Positions 52,832 through 60,986 of a stretch of 64,000 nucleotides of DNA are shown here, in pieces; within the stretch, counting starts at the first letter, position 1, and each line of letters begins with the position of its first letter. A program made the position numbers and the translations under genes. The stretch is from Nostoc sp. UHCC 0870 (GTDB taxonomy: Bacteria > Cyanobacteriota > Cyanobacteriia > Cyanobacteriales > Nostocaceae). The DNA lies in contig NZ_CP091913.1 of NCBI RefSeq assembly GCF_022063185.1, positions 5,619,141 to 5,683,140 on the forward strand, written 5' to 3'. Below the pieces are notes generated by a model that had not been told where the DNA came from, searched no databases, and worked only from the letters and a program-made list of their open reading frames with translations.

Positions 52832-53776
52832 CTATTTTTTCTTCCCACTAAATAAACCACCAAACAAACCACCTCCAGATTTATCTGGTTGTTTTTGACC
52901 AGAATTAGCCGGTGCATTCCCATGAGAACTACTAGATTGTTGTCCTAAAAATTTATCTAGTTTAGGCTTCCACGCCAACGCTGTTGGATCATTAGGGTCT
53001 AATTTTAAAGCATTGTCAAAGTGGATTTTAGCCATTTTTAACTGATTTTGCTTCAAATAGACAAATCCCAAGAGACTATGACAACGACTATTCTTTGGTT
53101 GTATCTTGAGTGCATCTTGTAACTCTACCTTGGCGGGAGCAAATTGGTTTTTATCAATCAAGCCTTGAGCGCGACGAAGATATTGTTCAATGGCTGGATC
53201 TTCTTTAGGAAGTGGTGGGGGTGCAGTAGCTGTATTTGGCTGGGATGAATTGGCGTTAACTGTAGCTTGAGCAACTGGTGGCGGTGCGGCTAAAGCTTTA
53301 CCAGCACTCCGCATCAAGTAAACTAAATTCAACTCGCTGATTTGGGAAATAATCGGGATTACCTGCTGCAAACAATCGTATTGAGTTTCAGCAATTTTAG
53401 CGATCGCACTTTTATAAACATGATCAATATTAGGAGATGCTGCTAACTGTTTAGCTAAGTCGGTAGTCAGTTCGATTGAAGCTGATTCCTGTATCAACCG
53501 CTTACCTATTTGGGACAAAACTATAATGTATTCGGAACGGGTGCGTTCTACAGAGAGTGTTTCATAAGCGGGGTTAACTAACTTCGATAATAATTCAATA
53601 GCTAGGTTCTTTTCTCTCTCAGTATGAATCCCACTGCTATCAGGATGCAAAAGACGAGCAATTTTTATATATCGCTTGCGGATTTCTTTAACATCAGCGT
53701 CAACTGGGACACACAAAATAGCGTGATGATCAATGAACTCATATTGAAATAATCCACGGTCTATTCTTAAAGACAT
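52832..53776 (-). CDS. J-domain and TPR protein
   Basis: 314 residues. N-terminal J-like domain (about 12-85) with the HPD tripeptide (IARLLHPDSSG) needed to stimulate DnaK. A helical middle part (about 85-170) is followed by a Pro/Ala-rich linker (PPPVAQATVNANSS), then two TPR motifs (about 196-265, AKVELQDALKIQPKNSRCHS and AKIHFDNALKLDPNDPTALA) and a Gly/Lys-rich tail (GGGLFGGLFSGKKK). It is probably a DnaK cochaperone with a TPR client or membrane adaptor; the client is not known. Upstream of hisZ on the same strand. Confidence 0.88.
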   Translation of the reverse strand: MSLRIDRGLFQYEFIDHHAILCVPVDADVKEIRKRYIKIARLLHPDSSGIHTEREKNLAIELLSKLVNPAYETLSVERTRSEYIIVLSQIGKRLIQESASIELTTDLAKQLAASPNIDHVYKSAIAKIAETQYDCLQQVIPIISQISELNLVYLMRSAGKALAAPPPVAQATVNANSSQPNTATAPPPLPKEDPAIEQYLRRAQGLIDKNQFAPAKVELQDALKIQPKNSRCHSLLGFVYLKQNQLKMAKIHFDNALKLDPNDPTALAWKPKLDKFLGQQSSSSHGNAPANSGQKQPDKSGGGLFGGLFSGKKK

Positions 53777-53903
53777 ATAGCAGTTAGCACCAAAGGAGCA
53801 GTGAGATTTTTTCTAGTTTAGTTCGCTGACACAGGTAAGCGTCAGTATTCCCCTGTAATTATTATTCCCTTTGGTGAATGATTAGCTATCTATAGTTATG
53901 TTT

Positions 53904-54716
53904 TTATTGCCAAGCTAACAGAGGTGGTACTTGCATTAATGCCCTACTGAGGTTGTCATGAATATAACTATTTGTTGCGAGAATTCTCCCAGAGGCGATT
54001 TTGAAAGGTGTGCCATCATAAGCAGTGACTTTACCACCGGCTTCTTGTAACAAAATTATCCCAGCGACAACATCCCAAGGAGATATTCCCCGTTCCCAAT
54101 AACCATCGACACGGCCACAGGCGACAGAGGCTAAATCTAAAGCTGCTGAACCGCTACGCCTTACCCCTTGGGTAAGATGGGTGAGGTGACAAAATTCGGC
54201 ATAGTTATTATCCGATGTTTCGCGGCGATCGTAGGCAAATCCTGTCACCAACAAGCTTTTACTCAATTCCGATGTTTCAGAAACACTGATTGGACGACGG
54301 TTACGTGTTGCACCCAAACCAGCAGCCGCGCGAAACAGCTCATCGTGAAATGGGTCATAAATCACCCCTACCTGCGGCGCACCATCAATTAACAAACCAA
54401 TGGAAACACAAAAAGCTGGGTATTGGTGAGCGTAGTTAGTCGTACCATCAAGAGGATCAATCGCCCAGAGATATTGATTATCTTGATTCCCAATTTTCCC
54501 CGATTCCTCCGCCAAAATGGAATGCTCAGGAAAATGGCGACGCAAAATTTCTAAAATAACTGCTTCTGAGGCTTTATCAGCAGCAGTCACTAAATCCCCA
54601 GGACGACCCTTTTCCGTAATCGCATCTTCTAGCTTACCCAAGTACCCTTGCAAAACCGCACCCGCAGCCAGCGCAGCTTCTGTTGCAATATCGAGAAAAA
54701 TTTGCAAGTCAGTCAA
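53904..54716 (-). CDS. suhB: Inositol monophosphatase family protein
   Basis: 270 residues of the Li-sensitive IMPase/FBPase fold: Glu in ILAEESG, the metal site WAIDPLDGTTNYAHQYP, SGSAALDLASVACG and GISPWDVVAGIILLQEAGG. Such enzymes dephosphorylate inositol-1-phosphate and related sugar phosphates. The symbol follows common annotation, not proof of substrate. It heads the minus-strand run leading to the J-domain protein and hisZ genes. Confidence 0.9.
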   Translation of the reverse strand: MTDLQIFLDIATEAALAAGAVLQGYLGKLEDAITEKGRPGDLVTAADKASEAVILEILRRHFPEHSILAEESGKIGNQDNQYLWAIDPLDGTTNYAHQYPAFCVSIGLLIDGAPQVGVIYDPFHDELFRAAAGLGATRNRRPISVSETSELSKSLLVTGFAYDRRETSDNNYAEFCHLTHLTQGVRRSGSAALDLASVACGRVDGYWERGISPWDVVAGIILLQEAGGKVTAYDGTPFKIASGRILATNSYIHDNLSRALMQVPPLLAWQ

Positions 54717-54763
54717 GTCGCTTCACTCCAATTCAAAATTAAAAATTCAAAGCTCCGCTAACA

Positions 54764-54805
54764 GCACTCATTACTCATTACTCACTACTCATTACTCACC
54801 ACTCA
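54764..54805. repeat. STRR array ACTCATT/ACTCACT
   Basis: About six heptamer units ending at the nuclease gene's stop codon. Confidence 0.75.
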
Positions 54806-55474
54806 CTACCGATTAAGACGACGAAACTCAGCCGGAGTCTGACGCATGGGTTTTTCTGGATTCCAGATTCCCTTACCCATGATTCTTGCCCATTGTTGAG
54901 CGCGTTCTAAACGTTGATTGTATTTTTGATTAGGCGATCGCTCTACAAACAAAGCATACCCTTGTTTGACCACTTGTTCGTTTAACAACTGGTTATCTTT
55001 CCACACGTAAGCTAAATTCCGCCCAATTTTGTCTTTGGCTTCGATATCAAACTCCAGTGTTACGGGTTTTTCTAAATTGCCAACCAACTTTTCTAAAAGT
55101 TCCTTAGACTGATCACCCCAGGGAGACTGACGCAAATCTGGCGCATCTACACCAACTAACCGCACCTGGGAAATTAATGTTGGTTGTTCAGCCATCCCTA
55201 CAACTTCCAAAGTCTGACCACTCACCACCCGCGCCACCCTCACCTGCTTTTGATTATTCTCAGACTGACTCTTGGCTTGACAACTCACCAAGAGCAATAA
55301 GCAAGCGAGAATGGCGATTTTTCGTAACCAATTTGTGACGGACTGGGGACTGGGGACTGGTGATTGGGGACTGGGTATGGAACAACAATCATTTTCCCCT
55401 GCCCCCCTGCACCCATGCCCCCCTGCACCCCTGCACCCCAGCTTCCTTGTCCCCATATCACTACTAATCTTCAT
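54806..55474 (-). CDS. Thermonuclease (SNase-like) family lipoprotein with repeat-derived N-terminus
   Basis: 222 residues from an ATG overlapping the ferredoxin stop by 11 bases. The SNase domain (about 78-200) has VRLVGVDAPDLRQ (active-site Arg), the Glu-bearing WGDQSKELLEKLV and DKIGRNLAYVWKDNQ (second Arg). Ahead of it KIAILACLLLLVSC is a lipoprotein signal with its lipobox Cys at about 65. The first about 45 residues are Gly/Cys- and Pro/Ser-rich and encoded by CCCCAGT and CCCCTGC repeats; no in-frame ATG or GTG lies between them and the signal. Either the repeats are translated as a leader extension or the gene's own start was displaced. Confidence 0.8.
   Translation of the reverse strand: MKISSDMGTRKLGCRGAGGHGCRGAGENDCCSIPSPQSPVPSPQSVTNWLRKIAILACLLLLVSCQAKSQSENNQKQVRVARVVSGQTLEVVGMAEQPTLISQVRLVGVDAPDLRQSPWGDQSKELLEKLVGNLEKPVTLEFDIEAKDKIGRNLAYVWKDNQLLNEQVVKQGYALFVERSPNQKYNQRLERAQQWARIMGKGIWNPEKPMRQTPAEFRRLNR
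55340..55440. repeat. STRR arrays within the 5' part of the nuclease gene
   Basis: GGGGACT units at about 55342-55376 and CCCCTGCAC-type units at about 55397-55440, in the coding frame of the nuclease. Confidence 0.8.
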
Positions 55475-55832
55475 CTAACGGTAAACCCGCTTTAACTCGT
55501 CCCTTACCAAAGTATTGCCCAAACTGGAGTTCATAAACTTCATCTTCGTCTTGGGTTTCTACTTCCAAGTCAGAACGAGCATAACTCACGCACAACAAAG
55601 CATAACCTTGCCGACGCAATTCTAGGGATAAGCCTACCGCCTCCGGTTGATATATATCCCCCGACACCACCCGCACAGCACAAGTGGTGCAAGCTCCATT
55701 ACGGCAGGAGAAGGGTAATTCTACCCCTTGGTGTTCGGCGGTGTGGAGGATGTAGCGGTCATCTGGTACTTGCAGGGTGTACTCTTCACCAGTGGCGCGA
55801 TCGCGTACTTTAATTGTGTATGTGTCGGACAT
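55464..55832 (-). CDS. Plant-type [2Fe-2S] ferredoxin with C-terminal extension
   Basis: 122 residues from the ATG at 55832 (MSDTYTIKVRDRATGEEYTL). Cluster ligands C43, C48, C51 and C81 follow the CxxxxCxxCx(n)C pattern (FSCRNGACTTCAVRV, ALLCVSYARSD). About 20 residues follow the usual end of photosynthetic ferredoxin, ending KAGLPLDED; such extended forms (FdC-like) have altered redox properties and are not main photosynthetic carriers. The frame continues upstream to 55997 across the opposite-strand tRNA, which is not credible. Followed by the nuclease gene with overlap. Confidence 0.9.
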   Translation of the reverse strand: MSDTYTIKVRDRATGEEYTLQVPDDRYILHTAEHQGVELPFSCRNGACTTCAVRVVSGDIYQPEAVGLSLELRRQGYALLCVSYARSDLEVETQDEDEVYELQFGQYFGKGRVKAGLPLDED

Positions 55833-55936
55833 CTTAGATTTGGTTTTGAGACGTTCAGAATCAGGGTTAAAAGAAATTCCTTCTTTATCTTTGCATTTTC
55901 TGGGATTGTATATTACTATGGTAAATCGTGACACCT

Positions 55937-56023
55937 GGAGAGGTGGCCGAGTGGTTGAAGGCGCAGACCTGGAAAGTCTGTTTGGGGGAAACTTCAACGA
56001 GGGTTCGAATCCCTCCCTCTCCG
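55937..56023 (+). tRNA. tRNA-Ser(GGA)
   Basis: 87 nucleotides. Acceptor stem GGAGAGG (55937-55943) pairs with CCTCTCC (56016-56022), with discriminator G. The D arm begins TGGCCGAGTGG, the anticodon stem-loop is CAGACCTGGAAAGTCTG with anticodon GGA, a long variable arm follows (TTTGGGGGAAACTTCAACGA), and the T arm is GGGTTCGAATCCC. The long variable arm and anticodon identify serine, reading UCC and UCU. The 3' CCA is not encoded. Confidence 0.97.
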
Positions 56024-56045
56024 TTACATCAGTTTAATATATAGT

Positions 56046-56078
56046 TTAAACCCGACTTCTAAAAATAGTCGGGTTTAA
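56046..56078. terminator. Bidirectional terminator between tRNA-Ser and the SDR gene
   Basis: TTAAACCCGACT (56046-56057) and AGTCGGGTTTAA (56067-56078) form a perfect 12-base-pair stem with a 9-base loop. The A and T ends make it usable in both directions: for the tRNA on + and the SDR gene on -. Confidence 0.8.
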
Positions 56079-56127
56079 CTTATCATTGCACTATTCGCAA
56101 TAACCGATTGGCAATACTGACAACTGT

Positions 56128-56937
56128 TTACTGAGAAAACAGTTTTTCCCAGTCAATTGCAGCTGGTCTACTTCCCTTATTAACTAATTCAAAAACTTGT
56201 CCTTCAGTAGAGGGATAAAAAAGAGATTCTACACAAGCGGCTGCGACATCAATTCTACTAGCATCCCCCGCTAGGGTATCACCTTTACCGACGACCACAT
56301 CTAACTTACCGCCTGTAGTAGCTTTCAACAGAGTATTGAGATCGTAGGAAGTATAAGGGCCATCAATCAACCGTCCTGGACGAATGATTGTGTAAGGTAA
56401 TCCCGAATTGATAATTGCTTCCTCACCCTTTTGTTTAGCATCCAGCACACCAAAGCCATTGAGAATACTAAAAGGTGGCTGATTTTTACGAAGAATTCCC
56501 ACAGATGAGACGAAAACAAACCTTTTCAGAGTGCGGGGTGCAACAGACACTAAGTTACTCACACCTACAAAATCAACCTTTTTTGGTGTATTTTTTGCTT
56601 TAGCTTCTCTGTAGTCAGCATCCAAAAAAATCTTTCCCCAATCAAAGAGGTTAGGCTTAAAGTCAAACTCCCATCTAGCAGAAGGAAAAGCCGTAGTCCC
56701 AGTACAACAAATGATATGAGTGACATTCTCTACTGCTGCGGTGAGTGTGCTTGGTTCGCGGATATCCCCAACCACAATTTCCACCTTGTCATCAAACATC
56801 TTTGTCGCTTTTTGTGCGCTCCGTGTCAGGATGCGTACCCTGACATTCTTCTCTAAAAGTTTTCCTACTACCAGTTGTCCCACACCACCAGTTGCACCAG
56901 CAACTAATACTAAATCGTTATCTCTCACAAAAGTCAT
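56128..56937 (-). CDS. Atypical SDR, NAD(P)-binding protein
   Basis: 269 residues with an N-terminal VLVAGATGGVGQLVVGKLL dinucleotide loop and RVRILTRSAQKATKMF after the second strand, suggesting NADP. Later blocks KRFVFVSSVGIL and YTIIRPGRLIDGPYTSYDLN fit the NAD(P)H-binding (DUF2867/NmrA-like) group, related to plant plastid Tic62-like proteins. The classical YxxxK pair is not clear, so it may be a regulatory or assembly factor, not a dehydrogenase. Single gene, convergent with the tRNA. Confidence 0.87.
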   Translation of the reverse strand: MTFVRDNDLVLVAGATGGVGQLVVGKLLEKNVRVRILTRSAQKATKMFDDKVEIVVGDIREPSTLTAAVENVTHIICCTGTTAFPSARWEFDFKPNLFDWGKIFLDADYREAKAKNTPKKVDFVGVSNLVSVAPRTLKRFVFVSSVGILRKNQPPFSILNGFGVLDAKQKGEEAIINSGLPYTIIRPGRLIDGPYTSYDLNTLLKATTGGKLDVVVGKGDTLAGDASRIDVAAACVESLFYPSTEGQVFELVNKGSRPAAIDWEKLFSQ

Positions 56938-57004
56938 AATCGTCCCACAGATAGCCTACTGTTAATCTACTCAAAATGTGAGTACGCAGTTTGCTACCAC
57001 AGGG

Positions 57005-57123
57005 GTAATTCGTAATTCGTAATTCGTAATTCGTAATTTGTAGTTCTCTATCAAGAAATAGTGGGAGGTTGATTTCCTAATCCCCAATCCCCAGTCCCCA
57101 ATCCCCAATCCCCAATCCCCAGC
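57005..57123. repeat. STRR arrays (TTCGTAA; CCCCAAT)
   Basis: Four TTCGTAA units at about 57009-57037, and about seven CCCCAAT/CCCCAGT units at 57081-57122. Confidence 0.85.
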
Positions 57124-57127
57124 AACT

Positions 57128-57158
57128 CAAAAGCCCGGCTGCGATAACCGGGCTTTTG
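57128..57158. terminator. Strong palindromic terminator hairpin with no obvious gene
   Basis: CAAAAGCCCGG (57128-57138) and CCGGGCTTTTG (57148-57158) form a perfect 11-base-pair stem with a 9-base loop and A/T ends, a typical bidirectional intrinsic terminator. No protein gene ends near it on either strand, so it may end a small RNA. Confidence 0.65.
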
Positions 57159-57378
57159 ATAATTATGAAGGGGATATATTCCCCAAAGGGTTCAATATAA
57201 AGTTTCTGTATAAACCGTTGTACTTGGCTGTACTAATTATTAATACCACTGCGTTTTGAGGCTTTCCGGAAAAGTAGCAAAATTTTTTGAGAAAATCAAT
57301 CCAGGAATCTACTGACAGTATAAGCGCGTAGACTGGAGAATGAAGGAGAATTTCTAGTTATTTACCGCATTTTTACTG

Positions 57379-57483
57379 ATGAATAATCTATCTGGTAGCT
57401 GGCAAGAATGGTTAACGGTATCAACTTATCTAGGGTTGACTGTGTTTGTGATGTGGTGCGTGTTCGCCACGCAGAGGAAGTGA
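57379..57483 (+). CDS. Possible 34-residue single-helix membrane protein
   Basis: The frame MNNLSGSWQEWLTVSTYLGL then TVFVMWCVFATQRK has a short polar N-terminus, one hydrophobic helix (about 12-29) and a basic C-terminal end, the layout of small subunits of membrane complexes in cyanobacteria. It does not match PetL, PetN, PsbX, PsaX or others that I can recall. An AAGGAGAA site lies about 30 bases upstream, too far for ideal initiation. Length and hydropathy support it, but chance cannot be excluded. Confidence 0.4.
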   Translation: MNNLSGSWQEWLTVSTYLGLTVFVMWCVFATQRK

Positions 57484-57828
57484 GGTAACAGGTGACAGGT
57501 GACAGGGAAGAAGTAGGGGAGGAAAGCTAATGACTATGAATTAATGACTATTGACTAAATACTTAAAGCAACACACACTTATGGAGGCGATCGCTTGCTT
57601 ATGGAGTAGATTTGTGTTCAAGATGTTGATGCAGATATATTTTGTTAAAATACGAACTTGGTAAATAAAATTTTTCTCAGTAATATGTTATGCAATGTCG
57701 CCTTCATAGCGATCACCTACGGTGGGGCGTAGCCCATCGCCTACTGTGGGCGAAACGCCAACGCACACACTCAACATCGCAAATAAACAGCATTGGGAGT
57801 ATTGGAAAAATCATTTGAGGATTGACAC

Positions 57829-58770
57829 ATGAAATATGGCATTGATATCGGGCATAATTCCCCACCAGATACTGGAGCTAGAGGGATAAAGTTTGAAGAT
57901 ACTTTAAATGTAGATGTTGGTAATAGAGTTATATCTAAGTTACAAGCTTTAGGGCATGAAGTTATAACTTGTAATCCCACTCGCTCAAGTTCAGTTAGAG
58001 ACTCACTTTCACAAAGATGCAACAAAGCTAATGCTGCTAGAGTCGAAGTCTTTGTCTCAATCCATTTTAATGCTTTTAACGGGCAAGCTAACGGGACAGA
58101 AGTATTTGCCGCTAGTGATTCAGGTAGAAGAATTGCTCAACCTGTATTAAATGAAATTGTTAAATTAGGATTTTTTAACCGTGGGGTTAAGAATGGTTCT
58201 CACTTATTTGTCTTGCGAAATACAAATATGCCGGCAATTCTTGTAGAATGTTGCTTCATAGATTCACAAAAAGATATGAATCTGTTCAATGCTGAAGCAA
58301 CAGCCAATGCAATTGTTAGAGGGTTGACAGGTAAACTACCTAGTGTTCCCGTAAATTCTGTTCCCGATGAAGAACAGAATATAGATACTAGTGTAATGAG
58401 GCTGCAAAAGGCTTTAAATCGGCTCAAGATTACCGATAGAAATGGCAAAGCACTAGTTGAGAATAATCAACTCAACACAGAAACAAAATATGCTGTAGAA
58501 AAATTTCAAGGCATTGTTGGTATTGAAAAAACAGGAATCGTAGGCGAAACTACTTGGAGCATCATTAATCAAATTTTAGCCAAACGCATCATCAGACCTA
58601 ATCACGCTGGTGGCCCAGTAGTTAGATATATACAACATCGAGTAGGTGTAGATGCTGACGGTATTTTCGGACCGCAAACAGAAGCAGCAATTAAGAGATT
58701 TCAAAGACAAAATGGGTTACTTGCTGATGGAATAATTGGGCCAGCGAGTTGGCAAAAATTAATTGGTTAG
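57829..58770 (+). CDS. N-acetylmuramoyl-L-alanine amidase with two peptidoglycan-binding domains
   Basis: 313 residues. Amidase_3 domain (about 1-170): zinc ligands His9 (YGIDIGHNSPPD), Glu23 and His79 (VFVSIHFNAFNGQANGTE), catalytic Glu140 (PAILVECCFID). Two PG_binding_1 domains follow (about 190-252 and 258-312): RLQKALNRLKI, AVEKFQGIVGIEKTGIVG and DADGIFGPQTEAAIKRFQRQ with NGLLADGIIGP. It cleaves the bond between muramic acid and the peptide stem. There is no signal peptide, as in phage endolysins, but no other phage gene is nearby. Confidence 0.92.
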   Translation: MKYGIDIGHNSPPDTGARGIKFEDTLNVDVGNRVISKLQALGHEVITCNPTRSSSVRDSLSQRCNKANAARVEVFVSIHFNAFNGQANGTEVFAASDSGRRIAQPVLNEIVKLGFFNRGVKNGSHLFVLRNTNMPAILVECCFIDSQKDMNLFNAEATANAIVRGLTGKLPSVPVNSVPDEEQNIDTSVMRLQKALNRLKITDRNGKALVENNQLNTETKYAVEKFQGIVGIEKTGIVGETTWSIINQILAKRIIRPNHAGGPVVRYIQHRVGVDADGIFGPQTEAAIKRFQRQNGLLADGIIGPASWQKLIG

Positions 58771-58843
58771 TCCAGTATTTCACAAAGAAGTTGAAAGTCA
58801 AAAGGTAAAAATTTTCTTGCTTTTGACTTTTGACTAGCTTTAA

Positions 58844-59428
58844 CTAACCACGATTCCGTTCTAACAGCAGCATCATCAGTAAACTTAATATAACTTGTTG
58901 TTCTTCGCGATCGCTAAGTTGATCGACTGGTTTAATGATAAATTTTCGAGACAGAAACGTCGGGATTTTCTCTAACCGCATCACAACTGTACCATCAGCC
59001 CGACTGACCAAATACACAGGATTGAACACATAACCAGTGAATAATCCCAAAATCGGGATTTCTGCCAACAGTGCGTCTGCAACCTTCACCCAAGGATTTT
59101 GCTCTTGGATATTTAAATGAGTCGCATCACCATCAAAAATATCATAACGAGCTTTCCACAAAGATTTTAAACCACGCCGTTTGACTGCACCAATATAAGT
59201 GCCGTTACTGTCGGTGAAGTCATAGCGAGCAGAGAAATCAATAATGCGATCGGCTTTAATATAGTAAAGAGGACGAGTACGCTCTGCATCAGCAAAGATG
59301 GTAATCGCTTCCTTGAGTTTGAATAATTTTTGCTTAACGTAGAAAACCAAATTATTTTGGGAATCAGCAACAGATATTTGTGGTGCTAATGCCCAGAGTT
59401 TAAAGGTAAGTTCTAGTGGATACTGCAT
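58844..59428 (-). CDS. LURP-one-related (tubby-like fold) protein
   Basis: 194 residues. LELTFKLWALAPQISVADSQ, LVFYVKQKLFKLKEAITIFA and FTDSNGTYIGAVKRRGLKSLW follow the LURP-one/phospholipid-scramblase-like pattern of short beta strands around a central helix; the C-terminal helix LSLLMMLLLERNRG is hydrophobic. The fold is a 12-stranded barrel in relatives. Function in bacteria is unknown. Single gene on the minus strand, convergent with the amidase. Confidence 0.82.
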   Translation of the reverse strand: MQYPLELTFKLWALAPQISVADSQNNLVFYVKQKLFKLKEAITIFADAERTRPLYYIKADRIIDFSARYDFTDSNGTYIGAVKRRGLKSLWKARYDIFDGDATHLNIQEQNPWVKVADALLAEIPILGLFTGYVFNPVYLVSRADGTVVMRLEKIPTFLSRKFIIKPVDQLSDREEQQVILSLLMMLLLERNRG

Positions 59429-59542
59429 AGTGTGATTGTAAACAACAGAATTTATTGTTTCATTATTAATCCCATTTATCCCATATGTATAACAAACTAC
59501 CGATTAATTAATGTAAATCTTGCGGGAAAGTAGGATAAACAA

Positions 59543-59600
59543 GTTCGTAGTAAGGACTTTAGTCCTTATCTTTCTAAGCACGCAAGTGCTTATTACAAAC
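59543..59600. repeat. MITE-like repeat family B, copy with altered right arm
   Basis: The left arm GTTCGTAGTAAGGACTTTAG then TCCTTA is as in 23702-23759, but the right arm reads TAAGCACGCAAGTGCTTATT then ACAAACC. The outer ends still match the family, while the inner palindrome of the right arm is different. Confidence 0.7.
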
Positions 59601-59634
59601 CCTGAGATTTTTTTCCCAAAAATTTGCTAGGGGT

Positions 59635-59719
59635 TGCATAAACAAACAAAGGTCAACCTATTGAATCAGTGAAGGGGTTGAAACCCAAACTACACATCAA
59701 CACTGAAACTTGAGGAAAA
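59635..59719 (+). promoter_or_regulatory. Conserved leader shared with the gene at 61063
   Basis: TGCATAAA (59635-59642), 14 bases, then CCTATTGAATCAGTGAAGGG, GTTGAAACCCAAA, ACACTGAAA and GAGGAAAA. The same blocks in the same order and spacing precede the gene at 61063 (60987-61061), with one 10-base insertion here. TGCATAAA is a plausible -10 region. GGGTTGAAACCC can form a small hairpin. Confidence 0.55.
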
Positions 59720-59724
59720 CGACC

Positions 59725-60366
59725 ATGAAATTACGCCACTTAACCAGTTCTTTACTCACCGCAACTGCACTATTAACCAGCACACTTCCCGCTTTTGCAG
59801 GGCCTTTTGATGCTCAACCCGCAGGTATTTTTAAGCCTGTTGTCCCCAGTAGAGTTGGGAATACAACTCCTCGCACTCCCGCACCTACCAGTAACCCAGT
59901 TGGTAACAGTGAAATTCAAGGCTTAGGCGACCATCAATCTTGGGTTGATCCCAATACCCTAGCGAAAGACCCCCGCGCTTTGTGTAGTGATGTCGGTTTA
60001 GGTAACAACACCCGCACCAGCAACAGCAAAATTGCCTTAGCCACTTCTACCAGCACTCGTTCTAGTTCTTCTCGCAGCCATAATAATGGAGGTGGCGGTG
60101 GAGTTAGTATCCTTGGAATTGGTGTCAGTGGTAGTGGTAGTAGCCAAGGAAACCAAAGTAACAGTAACTCCAAAGATACCCGCAACAACAGCACAGAAGA
60201 ACGTAGCAGCAGTTCTGCAACTGTAGTTCAAGGAAAAAATTGCGATGCGTTTGTTAACTCCGCCGCCGCTAGAGATATGAACTACCAAGATAACCTCACC
60301 CGCCGCTACGAAATCAAAACTGGTCGTCGTGGACAACAGGTTAACCAATTACTTGAAGATAAATAA
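59725..60366 (+). CDS. Secreted Ser/Asn/Gly-rich protein of unknown function
   Basis: 213 residues from the ATG at 59725, preceded by GAGG; a TTG at 59710 is in frame. A clear signal peptide, LTSSLLTATALLTSTLPAFA, is followed by GPFDAQPAG. The mature protein has a low-complexity centre rich in Ser, Asn and Gly (about 115-175, including GGGGGVSILGIGVSGSGS), and two isolated Cys residues (about 92 and 177) that could form a disulphide. I recognise no family. Shares its leader with the secreted protein gene at 61063, so the two may be coregulated. Confidence 0.75.
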   Translation: MKLRHLTSSLLTATALLTSTLPAFAGPFDAQPAGIFKPVVPSRVGNTTPRTPAPTSNPVGNSEIQGLGDHQSWVDPNTLAKDPRALCSDVGLGNNTRTSNSKIALATSTSTRSSSSRSHNNGGGGGVSILGIGVSGSGSSQGNQSNSNSKDTRNNSTEERSSSSATVVQGKNCDAFVNSAAARDMNYQDNLTRRYEIKTGRRGQQVNQLLEDK

Positions 60367-60506
60367 TAATTAGAGGTGTCAGGGTAATAGTCAATCTGCA
60401 ATTCCTTCATTCCTCTAAGTCTGAAACAATTAATTTTAAATTTTGAATTCTTACGCCGCCGGGGTTAGTTAGTACCCTGGCAATTGCTTTATGTTTAGGA
60501 GAAACT

Positions 60507-60941
60507 ATGAAAACCAGACTAGGAGGGGGAATTATTGCCCTCACTACAACCTTATTGTTGACTATCACACCTTTAGTTAGTGCTGAAACTCCTTCGCGCT
60601 CAATTCGTGACTCGCAAATTTTACCCTATCTATTAGATCATCCCCGTGACAACCCGTTGCTGAGAGTACGTTGTGTTCACCAGTTTCGACAAGAACAGGA
60701 TAGCAAACGCCGTATTATCAGAGATAGTCTCTTAAACTCTAATTCCCAACGGCACGATACTATCACTATTGAAATAGAAGGTAATTGTCGCAATGTCAGG
60801 ATTCGCGTACAAGATGACTCCAACTATTCTGATTACCCAGTTGACAGTCCTTACTTAGATGATAATCATCCTGATGTTGAAGATAGTTGGTTAACTCGTA
60901 AAGGTTCAGGATGGCATTGGCTATTACGACCTCAACGATGA
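60507..60941 (+). CDS. Small secreted protein of unknown function
   Basis: 144 residues. Signal peptide about 1-26 (IIALTTTLLLTITPLVSAET). The mature part is charged, with two Cys residues (VRCVHQFRQ and GNCRNVRIRVQ) that could pair, then an Asp-rich stretch (DDSNYSDYPVDSPYLDDNHP). The ribosome binding site AGGAGAAACT directly precedes the ATG. No family recognised. It lies between two other secreted-protein genes on the same strand. Confidence 0.75.
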   Translation: MKTRLGGGIIALTTTLLLTITPLVSAETPSRSIRDSQILPYLLDHPRDNPLLRVRCVHQFRQEQDSKRRIIRDSLLNSNSQRHDTITIEIEGNCRNVRIRVQDDSNYSDYPVDSPYLDDNHPDVEDSWLTRKGSGWHWLLRPQR

Positions 60942-60986
60942 TCTTCCCACGTCCAAAAACAGGTTGTGATTTTTCCAGAAACAGAC

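Larger units (their letters stand above)
56938..57827. other. Repeat- and hairpin-rich region with one possible small gene
   Basis: Contains STRR arrays (57005-57123), a strong hairpin (57128-57158), a 34-codon frame (57379-57483), a CAGGTGA array (57486-57508) and a CGTAGCCCATCGCC-type repeat near 57727-57741 that recurs near 62942-62966. No larger gene. Confidence 0.6.

Noticed and set aside
55777..56037. Open frame on + crossing the tRNA-Ser gene
   Set aside because: It overlaps a clear tRNA and the antisense of the ferredoxin start.
57829..58770. Prophage call based on the endolysin-like amidase
   Set aside because: No holin, structural, integrase or attachment-site sequence is seen nearby.
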